Positions 26,183-35,204 of a stretch of 64,000 nucleotides of DNA are shown piece by piece. The position numbers and the translations under genes are program-made. The first letter of the stretch is position 1, and each line of letters opens with the position of its first letter. Source of the DNA: Paraburkholderia acidicola (GTDB lineage: Bacteria; Pseudomonadota; Gammaproteobacteria; Burkholderiales; Burkholderiaceae). The notes beneath the pieces were generated by a model. The model was not told the DNA's origin. It made no database searches and saw only the letters and a list, made by a program, of their open reading frames with translations. Location: contig NZ_MTZV01000004.1 of the NCBI RefSeq assembly GCF_002362315.1, forward strand, positions 496,001 through 560,000, given 5' to 3'.

Positions 26183-27054
26183 TGAGCCGCGTCGATCACT
26201 GCCTGCAACGACGGCGGCACGGCGCGCGCATCACCGGTTACTACCGGCTTGATCACATCGACGCCATGTTCCTTCAACAGCGCGCGACCCTTCTCGCTCA
26301 ACAGAAAATTGACGAAGCGGGTCGCGCCGCCCGCATTCGCTGCATCGCTGAGGATGGTCAGCGTATAGCTCGCCTTGGCCTGCAATTCAGGCGCGGGACG
26401 GAAGGCGGGAATTTTCAGGTCCGACGTTTCCGTCGAATAGAAGAAGCCAGCATCGAGCTGGCCCGATTGCAGACGTCCAACGAGCGTCTCTTCGGGCAGC
26501 ACCTGATCGGGATTGTCGGGCGCGCCGAGCGTCTTCGCGACGAGGTCCGGCTGATGATAAAGCTCAGCGGCTTTCGTCATCATCTCGACGGTAAATGCGC
26601 CCTTCGGATCGAGCTTCGGATCGGTCCGGCCAATGCGGATGCCCGGTTCCTGCAGCACCTGGTCCCAGCGCTTCTTCTTGAAGTCGGCAGCGAAGCGGCT
26701 TTGCGGGTTGTAGCCGATCATCAGCGGCGATTCGGCGAAGCTCACATACCAGTTCACATGATCGCCGTTGGCCGCACCCATCAGGCTCGTATTCACCTTC
26801 GGGCTTGCGCTGATGAACACGTCGCCGCGGCGCAGCTTGCCTTTGATCTCGTTAGCAATCTTGTTCGAGCCCGCTGCATAACCCTGGAAGTGCAGGCCGG
26901 TTTCCTTCTCGAATGCGGGGCCCACGCTGCGCTCCATCAGGTTGACCAGCGAGCCGGCGTAGAGCACGTTGACGGTTGTATCGTCGGCGGCGTGAGCGCT
27001 TGCGCTCAATACACCGGTCAACACTGCACACGACAGCAGCAGCTTGCGAAGCAT
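26179..27054 (-). CDS. WtpA/ModA-type tungstate/molybdate-binding periplasmic protein
   Basis: Binding protein of 291 residues with a signal peptide (MLRKLLLSCAVLTGVLSASAHA). The mature start VNVLYAGSLVNLMERSVGPAFEKETGL and the segment GDVFISASPKV are closer to the WtpA/TupA style than to classical ModA. RTDPKLDPKGAFT and FFYSTETSDLKIP line the oxyanion pocket in relatives. It delivers molybdate or tungstate to the fused transporter encoded downstream. An upstream ATG at 27084 is in frame, but the signal peptide fixes 27054. Confidence 0.85.
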   Translation of the reverse strand: MLRKLLLSCAVLTGVLSASAHAADDTTVNVLYAGSLVNLMERSVGPAFEKETGLHFQGYAAGSNKIANEIKGKLRRGDVFISASPKVNTSLMGAANGDHVNWYVSFAESPLMIGYNPQSRFAADFKKKRWDQVLQEPGIRIGRTDPKLDPKGAFTVEMMTKAAELYHQPDLVAKTLGAPDNPDQVLPEETLVGRLQSGQLDAGFFYSTETSDLKIPAFRPAPELQAKASYTLTILSDAANAGGATRFVNFLLSEKGRALLKEHGVDVIKPVVTGDARAVPPSLQAVIDAAQ

Positions 27055-27068
27055 GGTATTCCCCGTAG

Positions 27069-27092
27069 CGTTATAAAGGCCCATATATTACG
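27069..27092 (-). promoter_or_regulatory. ModE-like box upstream of the molybdate operon
   Basis: Half-sites CGTTATAAA (27069-27077) and TATATTACG (27084-27092) are separated by six bases and form a dyad close to the ModE consensus (CGTTATATA-N6-TATATAACG). The site is 15-38 bases upstream of the binding-protein start, suitable for repression by Mo-loaded ModE. No ModE gene is in the window. Confidence 0.55.
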
Positions 27093-27167
27093 ACGAGCTG
27101 CGGGCTTTCTGCTTGAAGGCGGGGGGTCTGTCGAGGCTGGATCGTGCGAGATGAACGACGTGTGGCG

Positions 27168-27866
27168 CTATTGGCTTGCGGAACTGTCTGGGTGCCAGGC
27201 GGTGTAGAGGAAGGGTTTCATCGCTGCGTTTGTGTTTGCGCTTCCGTTTCCGTTGGCGACGCTTTGAAAGTGCGCGTTGAACTGCTGCATCCGCTGGTCG
27301 ACACGGCGTGCGTACCCTCGTCCGCCGCCGCTATAGCGATGCAGTGCGGCGCCGAGGTCGCCGTCGGCGTCATCGAGATAGCCGCGCAGTATCGCCGAGC
27401 CGAGGTGCACGTTGGTCGCGGGATCCGACAGATCGCCGGCGCGTGCAAGCAGTTGCGGATGCGCGGCCGGCAGGATCTGCATGAGCCCTCGCGCCCCGAC
27501 CACGCTCACCGCGTGACGGTCGAAGCCCGATTCGACCGCCATCACGGCCAGCAGTAAAACCGGCGACATGCCATAGCGATTTGCCTCGGTGAGCACCGCG
27601 CGAGCAATCTTGATCGAATCGGGTCGCGTCACGCGAAACTGTGCACAGAGTGCGCTGACGATGTCGTCGAGTTCAGGGGCGATCGGTGCTGCTGGTGCGT
27701 CGATCGCACCGCCGCTGGCGGCCAGCGGAGCCGCGATCGACTGCGCGTGGGTAACTGGCGAGAAACCAGCCAGCAAAAAAACGATCGTCACGAATGCAGC
27801 CTTGAGAACCGATGCCAGGCGCACACTCGCGCCGGTCATTCCGTTCAGTGCGTTGATTCCATGCAT
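27168..27866 (-). CDS. lytic transglycosylase, SLT domain
   Basis: Exported murein hydrolase of 232 residues. An N-terminal hydrophobic signal (about residues 20-40, ending VTHAQ) is followed by the SLT domain: LLAVMAVESGFDRHAVSVVGARGLMQILP, in which Glu of VESGF is the catalytic acid and GARGLMQ is the family signature. NVHLGSAILRGYLDDADGDLGAALHRYSGG completes the fold. It cleaves the glycan strand of peptidoglycan in the periplasm. It stands alone, 113 bases from the molybdate-binding protein gene. An internal Met at residue 10 could be the true start. Confidence 0.85.
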   Translation of the reverse strand: MHGINALNGMTGASVRLASVLKAAFVTIVFLLAGFSPVTHAQSIAAPLAASGGAIDAPAAPIAPELDDIVSALCAQFRVTRPDSIKIARAVLTEANRYGMSPVLLLAVMAVESGFDRHAVSVVGARGLMQILPAAHPQLLARAGDLSDPATNVHLGSAILRGYLDDADGDLGAALHRYSGGGRGYARRVDQRMQQFNAHFQSVANGNGSANTNAAMKPFLYTAWHPDSSASQ

Positions 27867-27970
27867 AGGGTTCGCCTTCTTCCGGATCTTGGGACTCTAC
27901 GCAAGGCGGCATAGCGATTTCCGAAAGAAATGCGGGTATGGTGTAAATCCGGCGTAAACGTGGAGAAACC

Positions 27971-28372
27971 ATGTCTGCTCAAACTACCGATCACGGAATC
28001 GTGACTGTCGCCAGCCGCCATTCGGTGCAGGAAACGGTTGCCAGGTTCGAATCGCTGATCAAATCGAAGCAACTGACGCTGTTCGCGCACATCGACTTCA
28101 GCGGCGACGCGCAACTCGAAGGTCTTGCGATGCAGCCATCACAACTGCTCGTGTTCGGCAATCCGCGTGCGGGTACGCCGCTGATGCAAGCGGTACCCAC
28201 CGCGGCGCTCGATTTACCGCTCAAGGTGCTGGTGTGGGAGGACGCGGAGAAACACGTCTGGGTTTCGTATAACGCGGCGGAGTATCTACAGCTGCGGCAC
28301 GGGTTACCGGATGAACTGGCGAAGCCGCTTGCCGGTGTGGCTGCGCTAGTGAGCGCTGCGGTCGCGGAATGA
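27971..28372 (+). CDS. DUF302 domain protein
   Basis: Protein of 133 residues made of one DUF302 domain: TVASRHSVQETVARFESLIKSKQLTLFAHIDFSGDA, then LLVFGNPRAGTPLMQAVPTAALDLPLKVLVWED. No signal peptide is visible. Relatives are small stand-alone proteins, some fused to transporters, of unknown function. It is monocistronic and its stop codon runs into a strong hairpin at 28371-28395. Confidence 0.85.
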   Translation: MSAQTTDHGIVTVASRHSVQETVARFESLIKSKQLTLFAHIDFSGDAQLEGLAMQPSQLLVFGNPRAGTPLMQAVPTAALDLPLKVLVWEDAEKHVWVSYNAAEYLQLRHGLPDELAKPLAGVAALVSAAVAE

Positions 28373-28395
28373 CTCACGGAAAGCTTCCGTGAGTC
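28371..28395. terminator. bidirectional hairpin between convergent genes
   Basis: GACTCACGGAA and TTCCGTGAGTC form a perfect 11-bp stem around AGC. It begins inside the DUF302 stop codon and lies 23 bases from the end of the convergent pstS-like gene. No long U-run follows on either strand, so it may be a weak or factor-assisted terminator. Confidence 0.6.
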
Positions 28396-28418
28396 GTCTT
28401 CCTGCGTCTCTAGCAGCG

Positions 28419-29510
28419 CTACTTGATCGACTGGATCTGCGCCTGACTCAACTCCCACGTATGCGGCGGCAGCGGAATGAAGTGCACGGTGTCGAGGTAC
28501 GCTTCATTCGTCTCCGACGGCACGATCGACCACAGCAGGAATCTGCGCAGCGCCGCAGCAGTCGTCGCATCGGCCTGCTTCGTCGACACGATCGCGTATT
28601 CATAGTTGACGAGCGGATACGTGCCTGATGCAGGTGCGAACACGAGGCTCAGACGTTCGTCGGCCGGCGTACGCGTGCCCAGCGATGCAGCGCCCGCCGT
28701 GATCGTCTCCTTGCTCGGCGTGACAAATTCGCCAGCACCGTTCTTGAGTGCCGCAGTACCGAGTTGCGCAGCGGACAGTTTGTCGGTGAAGCTGACACCG
28801 ACGTAACCAATCGATCCGGGCGTCGCCTGCAACGCCTTCACCATGCCGTCATTGCCCACTGCCGTCGCGCCGCCTGGCACGCCCGGCCACGCGATCGTCG
28901 TACCGTAACCGTGCGCGTTTTCCCAATCGGATGTCGCGAACGACAGGAACTGCGTGAACACAAACGTATCGCCGGAGCCCTCGGCGCGATGGATCGGCAC
29001 GATCGCCTGATGCGGCAATTTCACGCCCGGATTGAGCGCCGCGATCTGCGGTGCATCCCAGTTGCGAATCGCGCCCGAGTAGATCGCAGCGAGCACTGTG
29101 CCGTCCAGCTTCAGATGCGTTGCGTTCAATCCTGCCAGGTTGTAGTTGATCGTCTGCGCCGCGATAGCGAGCGGCACGTTGATGATCTGCGGGTGTTGCC
29201 GCATTTCCGCATCGGACATATACGCGTCGGACGCACCGATCTCCACCCTGCCCGCCAGCACCTGTTCGATGCCGTTGCCTGAGCCGGTCGCACCCACGGT
29301 GATGTGCACGCCGGGATGTGTCTTCGTGTAGGCGTCGACCCACGTCGTGAAGAGCGGGTACAGCAGGGTCGAACCGGTTTCGCGCAACGTGAGGTCTTGC
29401 GCATGGGTCAACGCGCTTGTCATCAAGGTAAGCGCGGCTACGCACAACGGTGCCGCGACGCGTTGTCGCCAGCGCAAACGCAGTGCATGCTTCTTACGGT
29501 GGTCAGTCAT
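28419..29510 (-). CDS. PstS-family phosphate-binding periplasmic protein
   Basis: Substrate-binding protein of 363 residues with a signal peptide (about residues 15-38, ending THAQ). The mature start LRETGSTLLYPLFTTWVDAY, ITVGATGSGNGIEQV, VEIGASDAYMS and IHRAEGSGDTFVFTQFLS are PstS phosphate-pocket segments. GGAGA sets the start at 29510. No PstC, PstA or PstB gene is adjacent; instead the upstream gene of the same operon, 77 bases away, is a Pho84-like MFS carrier. It could sense or capture phosphate or another anion. Confidence 0.85.
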   Translation of the reverse strand: MTDHRKKHALRLRWRQRVAAPLCVAALTLMTSALTHAQDLTLRETGSTLLYPLFTTWVDAYTKTHPGVHITVGATGSGNGIEQVLAGRVEIGASDAYMSDAEMRQHPQIINVPLAIAAQTINYNLAGLNATHLKLDGTVLAAIYSGAIRNWDAPQIAALNPGVKLPHQAIVPIHRAEGSGDTFVFTQFLSFATSDWENAHGYGTTIAWPGVPGGATAVGNDGMVKALQATPGSIGYVGVSFTDKLSAAQLGTAALKNGAGEFVTPSKETITAGAASLGTRTPADERLSLVFAPASGTYPLVNYEYAIVSTKQADATTAAALRRFLLWSIVPSETNEAYLDTVHFIPLPPHTWELSQAQIQSIK

Positions 29511-29587
29511 CTGTGTCTCCGTCGATACGCGAAAATCATCTCTGCTGTGAGAAGCCCGACGATGCAGCTTAAGCACGTTCAGCACGC

Positions 29588-31075
29588 TTAGCGCCCAATA
29601 TCGTCAAGACTCACCCCGTTCGTTTCGATGCGGAATATCCACGTCACCACTGCGCCGAGAAGCGACGTGCCCACGAGGATGTAGAGCAGCGGACCCGTAC
29701 CGATGCCGGTCAACAGAATCGGAAACAGGAACGCAGTCGCGACCGCGCCGATCTTGCCGACTGCCGCTGCAAACCCCGCACCTGTACCGCGAATCGCGGT
29801 CGGGAACACTTCGCCGGCCAGCAGATAGGTCTGCGCGTTAGGGCCCAGGTTGGTCATGAAGTTGAACAGCATGAAGCCTGCGAAAATCACCACAGTCTTG
29901 GTCGACCCTTCAAAGCCATCGGAAAACGAAGCGACGAGCAGACCCGCTGCGCAACCGATAAAACCGACCACCTGCAACCAGATCCGCCCCACCTTGTCCG
30001 CGAGAATCACAGCGAAAATAATGCCGACGATCAGCAGCATCGTGATGAGCGCAGCGCCCTTCGCGGCGAGGATGTCGTTGAGAATCAGGTCGGTGATGCT
30101 GCGTACATGATCGGGCTTGCTGCCGAATGCCGCAGCAAGAATGGTCGGTGTAAAGATGCCGATGCCATACGTGCCGAGGTCTTGCAGAAACCACGGCACC
30201 GAAGCGAGGATCGTCGCACGCCGGTTGCGCTTCGCGAACAGCGCGAGAAAGCTCCCCTTGCCGCCGTGGCCGGCAGCGGCGAGTTCGACCTCACGTGACA
30301 GCGCAATGCTCGTCGGATACTGCGGTGCGCGCACGAGCAAACGTCGCGTAGCAGCTTCCGCACGATCGACGGCGCCGCGAATATGCAGCCAGCTCGGGCT
30401 TTCCGTGATGAAGAAGCGGCCGATAGTCACGGCCAGTGCCGGGATGATTGCGGTGCCGTACATCCAGCGCCACGCATCGAGATTCGGAATCGTCGACAGG
30501 ACGAGGAAACCTACCGCTGTACCACCGAGCGCACCCAATGCCTGGAAGCCGAACGCCGCCAGCACCAGCTTGCCGCGTGCGCTGCTCGGGATGCTTTCGG
30601 AGATGATCATGTGCGCCGTCGGATAGTCGCAACCGAGCGCGACGCCGAGGCCAAACAGACAGATCACGAGCGAGACGAAGTTCGTGCACATCACCAGCAG
30701 CACGAGAAACGCGACGAAGATGATCATCTCCACGATGAACATCCGCTTGCGCCCGAAGTAATCGGACATCCCACCCAGACCGACCGCGCCGACGAGAATC
30801 CCCATCAAGCTGGCCGCGCTGATCAGGCCGTTCTGCGCGGCGCCGATGCCGAACTCGCGCGAGATCAGCGGCAGCGCGACGCCGGTCATGAACACGACGA
30901 ACCCTTCGAAGAACTTGCCGGCGGCCGCGAGGGCCCAGATGCGCCACTGCATGCCCGTCATCGGCACCGTCGGAAGATGCGTTCCGTCGGGCCACATCGG
31001 CCGTTCGTCGATGTACTGCTGGACCGACTTCATACTCACGCGCCGCGAGCCTTCGGAATCTGCCGCTTCATGCAT
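29588..31075 (-). CDS. MFS transporter, phosphate:H+ symporter-like
   Basis: Twelve-segment major facilitator of 495 residues. GGMSDYFGRKR is the loop 2-3 MFS motif, and GVALGCDYPTAHMIISESIPS matches the GGDYPLSATIMSE signature of Pho84-type phosphate:H+ symporters. LLAGEVFPTAIRGTGAG is the loop 10-11 sugar/phosphate-transporter motif. It is co-directional with and 77 bases upstream of the pstS-like gene, supporting an anion such as phosphate. Internal Mets at residues 15 and 27 are alternative starts. Confidence 0.82.
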   Translation of the reverse strand: MHEAADSEGSRRVSMKSVQQYIDERPMWPDGTHLPTVPMTGMQWRIWALAAAGKFFEGFVVFMTGVALPLISREFGIGAAQNGLISAASLMGILVGAVGLGGMSDYFGRKRMFIVEMIIFVAFLVLLVMCTNFVSLVICLFGLGVALGCDYPTAHMIISESIPSSARGKLVLAAFGFQALGALGGTAVGFLVLSTIPNLDAWRWMYGTAIIPALAVTIGRFFITESPSWLHIRGAVDRAEAATRRLLVRAPQYPTSIALSREVELAAAGHGGKGSFLALFAKRNRRATILASVPWFLQDLGTYGIGIFTPTILAAAFGSKPDHVRSITDLILNDILAAKGAALITMLLIVGIIFAVILADKVGRIWLQVVGFIGCAAGLLVASFSDGFEGSTKTVVIFAGFMLFNFMTNLGPNAQTYLLAGEVFPTAIRGTGAGFAAAVGKIGAVATAFLFPILLTGIGTGPLLYILVGTSLLGAVVTWIFRIETNGVSLDDIGR

Positions 31076-31581
31076 CAGTCGCTCCTTGCTGGTGGGGGTT
31101 CGCTTTTGCTGTCGACGGAGCGCGCGAGATGAGTAACGGGCTCCCGCACTGACACCTTGCCGCGTATTTCGCGCGCCTGAACAGCACGCGGATCTGGAAT
31201 CGGGGATCTGGACGATGCGATGCCAGCGTGCCTGCGACCGGCTTGATGCGCTGGCATTGCGCTCCGGTGTTGTGCCCTGGTGTTGCGCTGTTGATCGACC
31301 AGGTCAGGCGGACATGCTGCCGATGGTGGATGTCGAATGCGTGACATCCGTCGATAGAGGCTGACAGCAGCGTTGCGACGAAAACCGACCTTTCAGGGTT
31401 AGTCCTGATAGAGATATCTCTTAGTAATAATATTATTCATCATCGAAAATTCATTACCAGACCTTTCCTGCGAGCGCCTCCTGTTCTGGCGTAGCACGAT
31501 GTCGTCCGTCCAAAGGACGTTCGGAATAAATTAATAATAATGACCCAGACCTCTGATTAGACGGGATCTCAGGAGATACAG
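31076..31581. promoter_or_regulatory. intergenic control region with AT-rich palindromes
   Basis: 506 bases between the divergent MFS and glycosidase genes. The part from 31400 to 31550 is markedly AT-rich for this genome. It has the palindromes GAGATATCTC (31411-31420) and AATAATATTATT (31426-31437) and further TAA repeats near 31530. I found no open frame. It probably holds both promoters and may be a binding site for a nucleoid protein such as H-NS/Bv3F. Confidence 0.4.
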
Positions 31582-33873
31582 GTGCGCAATTATCTGGTGC
31601 TGGCGGCAGCAGCGATGCTGGCCGCTTGCGGGGGCAATGGCGATTCGCCATCGGCCGTCTCGACAGCAAACAAGCAGGTGCCGGTGGCAGCCAATGCGGT
31701 GGCGGCATCGGCCGCGGCGGCGTCGAACGTCGAGAGCGAATTCAAGGCGGCGCAAGGCGTTGCGCTCGGGATGAAAACCACCACGCCTGCGGTTGTGATC
31801 CGCGATCCCGATCAGAACCTGCCGCCATACACGCCGCCTCCACCGCCCCCTGTGCTGTCGACTACGACGCTCAGTTTTGGCGACTTCACGAGCTATCTCT
31901 CTGCCGGTTCGACTCAGGGCTGGGCAGCGGGCACGACGAGCGGTAGCGTGACGATTCCCGCCCCCGCGACCAACGGCACCGGTGCCGGCGACAAGGCCGT
32001 TGCGCTCGCGAATACCTATACGACCGCCTCGTACGAAGCCGACGTGACGGTCACGCCGCCGGTCGGCAACGGCCCGGCGAACGCGGGCTTCATCGTTCGC
32101 ACGACCAACCCGACGGCCGGCGGATTCGATAGCCTGACCGGCTACTTCATCGGCCTCGACACCGCCGCGCATACGCTCGTGGTCGGCCGCGAGAATAACA
32201 ACTGGACCAACTTCATCGACTACCCGGTGAGCACGATAGTCGGTGGCAGCACGCACCATCTGAAGGTCACGACGAGCGGCACCGCGATCACCGTCGATCT
32301 CGACCAGCAACGCGTGCTCAGTCTCAACGACGCGACCAACGCACTGCCCGCGGCGTTCGCGTCAGGCAGTTTCGGCGTGCGCCGCTTTGGTGTCGGCGCG
32401 ACGTTCAGCAACATCACGATCAAGACATACCCGACCGTTACTTCGCCCACCTACGATTTCTCGAAGGTCGTCGGCATGGTGTACTCCTCATCGACCGCAG
32501 TGAACGCGATCGACTTCTGGCAGAACTACGATCCCTCCGTCGTGAACCGCGAACTGACGTACGCGCAGACCTACGGCATCAACACGATCTCGGTGTACCT
32601 GCACTACCTGGTATGGGCCAACGATCGTGTCGCGTTCCTGAGCAAGTTCGAGAACCTGCTCGAGATTGCCGCGCGTCACGGCATCAAGGTGTCGCCGATC
32701 TTCTACGACGACTGCTGGAACCAGACGCCGGAATACGGTCCGCAGCCGGCGCCGGTCTGGGGCGTGCATAACAGCCGGTGGGTACAGTCGCCAGGCACAC
32801 CGATTGAACAGGCGTACTTCCAGCCGAGCGCGTCGAATCCGAACGTGACGTACAAGGCGAGCCTCGCGAACTACATCACCGACTTCGTCGCGCCGCACCG
32901 GAACGACCCGCGTATCGTCTTCTGGGAACCGATGAATGAACCGGGTTGTAGCGGCAACGGCGCGCTGCAGGAAACGCGTGCGGTGATGATGAACGACGCG
33001 CGCATCGCGATCCTGAATGCGGGCGCGACGCAACCAATCAACTCGCCGCAGGTGCAGGAAGACGAAGGCAGCTACTTCTCCGACTTCTACGCGTTCCATC
33101 CGTACAACAATCCGTACACGGGTCCGATTAACGGCAGCAGCGTCAATGCGTTGAACTCGGAAACGTTGCAACGCGGTTTTCCAGGCACGACCGGACAGAC
33201 GATGGCGGGTATCGTCTCGAACTACGGTGGCACGACGGGTTTCATCATCTGGGAGTTGATGATCGGTCGCACGAATACGCGCTTCCATTGGGGGCAAGTG
33301 CCGAGTGCGCCTGCCACCGTCGAACCGGCGATACCGTTCCAGGGGACGATCTATCCTGACGGCCATCCGTGGTCGACGGCGGAAATGCAGGCGTTGACCG
33401 GTGGGTTCTATGTGAAGCTGCCTGTGCTGAATGTCGGGTATTACAACGATCCGACTTTTAACAGCGCTCCGGTGAAGACTTCGATTACGCCGTTGATTGA
33501 TTTCGATCTGAACACTGAGCGTGGTACGGATTCGCCCGATGCGTCGGCGGGGGTGAATGCTACCGGCTATGGCGTGCGGTGGACTGGCGCGATTGAAGCT
33601 GCGGTGAGTGGGCCGTACCGGTTCTCGATCAATAGCGATAACGTGGCGCGTCTGTGGATCGATGGTGTGGAGGTGATCAACAAGAAGAGTGCATCACTGT
33701 CGACAGTGAGCGGTACCGTCTGGTTGAAAGCGCGGCGGCATGCTTCGATCAAGGTCGAGTATGTGCACAACACGGGCGTGGCGAGTATGCATCTGACTTG
33801 GTGGAGTCCGTTTGCGCGTAGGCCTGATGGGTTGCGGATTGTGCCTTCGGGGTCGCTTGTGTCTTCGGGCTGA
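31582..33873 (+). CDS. lipoprotein glycoside hydrolase (GH5-like) with C-terminal PA14 domain
   Basis: Surface or periplasmic lipoprotein of 763 residues. The lipobox LAACGG gives Cys16; a Pro-rich linker lies near 78-91. A beta-sandwich of the LamG/DUF1080 type spans about 95-285. A TIM-barrel glycosidase follows (about 290-600): WEPMNEPG carries the acid/base Glu453, and IIWELM carries a candidate nucleophile Glu558. A PA14 carbohydrate-binding domain (about 640-755, FDLNTERGTDSP...RFSINSDNVARLWIDG) ends the protein. Start is GTG with AGGAG six bases upstream. It would hydrolyse an extracellular glycan. The substrate and the exact GH family cannot be set without a search. Confidence 0.8.
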   Translation: MRNYLVLAAAAMLAACGGNGDSPSAVSTANKQVPVAANAVAASAAAASNVESEFKAAQGVALGMKTTTPAVVIRDPDQNLPPYTPPPPPPVLSTTTLSFGDFTSYLSAGSTQGWAAGTTSGSVTIPAPATNGTGAGDKAVALANTYTTASYEADVTVTPPVGNGPANAGFIVRTTNPTAGGFDSLTGYFIGLDTAAHTLVVGRENNNWTNFIDYPVSTIVGGSTHHLKVTTSGTAITVDLDQQRVLSLNDATNALPAAFASGSFGVRRFGVGATFSNITIKTYPTVTSPTYDFSKVVGMVYSSSTAVNAIDFWQNYDPSVVNRELTYAQTYGINTISVYLHYLVWANDRVAFLSKFENLLEIAARHGIKVSPIFYDDCWNQTPEYGPQPAPVWGVHNSRWVQSPGTPIEQAYFQPSASNPNVTYKASLANYITDFVAPHRNDPRIVFWEPMNEPGCSGNGALQETRAVMMNDARIAILNAGATQPINSPQVQEDEGSYFSDFYAFHPYNNPYTGPINGSSVNALNSETLQRGFPGTTGQTMAGIVSNYGGTTGFIIWELMIGRTNTRFHWGQVPSAPATVEPAIPFQGTIYPDGHPWSTAEMQALTGGFYVKLPVLNVGYYNDPTFNSAPVKTSITPLIDFDLNTERGTDSPDASAGVNATGYGVRWTGAIEAAVSGPYRFSINSDNVARLWIDGVEVINKKSASLSTVSGTVWLKARRHASIKVEYVHNTGVASMHLTWWSPFARRPDGLRIVPSGSLVSSG

Positions 33874-33899
33874 AGTGTTATCAGGTGCTGCAGAAAGTG

Positions 33900-33940
33900 A
33901 GAACTGTGGCGGGTAGGTGAAAAACCGCTGCCACAGTTCT
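33900..33940. terminator. inverted repeat after the glycosidase gene
   Basis: AGAACTGTGGC (33900-33910) and GCCACAGTTCT (33930-33940) form a perfect 11-bp stem with a 19-base loop, 27 bases after the stop. No U-run follows, so this is either a terminator of low strength or an mRNA-stabilising hairpin. Confidence 0.4.
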
Positions 33941-34163
33941 TGCAAAAATCCGGACGGCCGATACTTCTTGCTAGAACCCGGCCGTCCGCCGCTACCGGGC
34001 TCCTCTCATTCGCCGACGTTCGTCGCGAACTTCCTCTATGCCGTGCACCGCCGATCGATGCTGTCGCGCAGCGTCGTCGACTATATTTTTGTTCGCCTGC
34101 ATCCGTCGATCCATCCGCTCCGTAGAGGTCAATGAGGACTCGCCGTTTCTCCGGAAGATGAAG

Positions 34164-34463
34164 ATGATCATGCAGGGCTTCGTCGGTTTCCGCATACCAG
34201 TCTGGCTCAGACGGCTCGTGACAATGTTGCCGGCATTTGTTGTAATCGGCTTTGGTGCGAATCCGACCCGGGCCTTGATCATCAGTCAGGTGGTGCTCAG
34301 TATCGCGCTTCCGGTACCGATGGCGATGGTCGTCTGGTTTTCGTCGAGCAGGCGATGGATGGCACAGCACCGCAATCGCCATTCGACGATCCCCGTCGCA
34401 TCGTTTGACGCGGCCGTCGTGATGGCGCTCAATCTTGTCCTCCTGTGGCAAACGCTGACGTAG
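34164..34463 (+). pseudogene. mntH: C-terminal remnant of an Nramp (MntH) metal transporter
   Basis: About 98 residues starting near MIMQGFVGFRIPVWLRR and continuing RLVTMLPAFVVIGFGANPTR and QVVLSIALPVPMAMVVWFSS closely follow the last three membrane segments of MntH, ending LNLVLLWQTLT. Intact MntH is about 410-440 residues, so roughly three quarters are missing. The sequence before 34160 shows no Nramp features. It could be translated from an upstream ATG but cannot transport. It lies just upstream of the sigma-factor gene and marks an old deletion or insertion border. Confidence 0.75.
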
Positions 34464-34604
34464 TCCACGAAGGCGCGGTGGCATGCACAGGAGAGCCTGA
34501 ACATCCGATGGCCACATGCGCAGACAGCACGCGCTTTGAGTGACCACCGCACGGCGACGTTGCTGTTATTCCCGATTACGCGCAGCCAACCCGCAGGGAG
34601 CGCG

Positions 34605-35204
34605 ATGGACATGCAACGAAATGCAGCGACCAACGACGACCGTCCGTTGGACGGAGTTGAAGCCCATCGCCGCCATGAGCTGAACCGCCTGTTGCATGAG
34701 GCGGGCGAAGGCGACCAGGCAGCATTCGCCACGCTCTATCAACGCACTTCCGCCAAACTGTTCGGCGTATGCGTGAGGATGCTGCGCGATCGCGGTGAAG
34801 CCGAAGAAGTCCTTCAAGACGTCTATGTCACGGTATGGCGCCAGGCTGCAAGCTTCGACCCAGGACTCGCCAGCGCCGTTACCTGGCTCGCGACGATCGC
34901 GCGCAACCGGGCCATCGACCGCTTACGGCGCCGGCGCGAGGAACCGCTGGACGCATCGATGGAAGAGGAACTCGCCGACGAGCATCCTTCGCCGGCCGCA
35001 ATGGCGGAGCGCAGTCAGGAGAAGCGGCGTCTGGAACGGTGCCTCGACGCCCTGCCTGCCCAGCAGGGAACCCTCGTACGAGAAGCCTTTTTTACGGGTG
35101 CGACGTATGCCGAACTGGCTGTGCGCCTGAGCGTGCCGCTCGGTACCATGAAAAGCTGGATCCGGCGTAGCCTGATTCAGCTCAAAACCTGCCTCGATCA
35201 ATGA
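34605..35204 (+). CDS. sigK: ECF RNA polymerase sigma factor, SigK-like
   Basis: Extracytoplasmic-function sigma factor of 199 residues. Region 2 (FATLYQRTSAKLFGVCVRMLRDRGEAEEVLQDVYVTVWRQA) and region 4 (EAFFTGATYAELAVRLSVPLGTMKSWIRRSLIQLK) are both complete. GGGAG before 34605 supports this start; an in-frame ATG lies upstream at 34536. It overlaps the anti-sigma gene by 4 bases. Together with a fasciclin gene downstream this is the SigK-RskA arrangement known from mycobacteria and many proteobacteria. Confidence 0.88.
   Translation: MDMQRNAATNDDRPLDGVEAHRRHELNRLLHEAGEGDQAAFATLYQRTSAKLFGVCVRMLRDRGEAEEVLQDVYVTVWRQAASFDPGLASAVTWLATIARNRAIDRLRRRREEPLDASMEEELADEHPSPAAMAERSQEKRRLERCLDALPAQQGTLVREAFFTGATYAELAVRLSVPLGTMKSWIRRSLIQLKTCLDQ

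Noticed and set aside
31340..31380. Possible Pho box upstream of the MFS/pstS-like operon (two TGTCA elements)
   Set aside because: The elements are about 20 bases apart instead of the 11-base period of Pho boxes, so the match is not convincing.
33567..34547. 326-codon minus-strand open frame crossing the MntH remnant
   Set aside because: Runs antisense to the PA14 domain and the Nramp fragment; no recognisable content.
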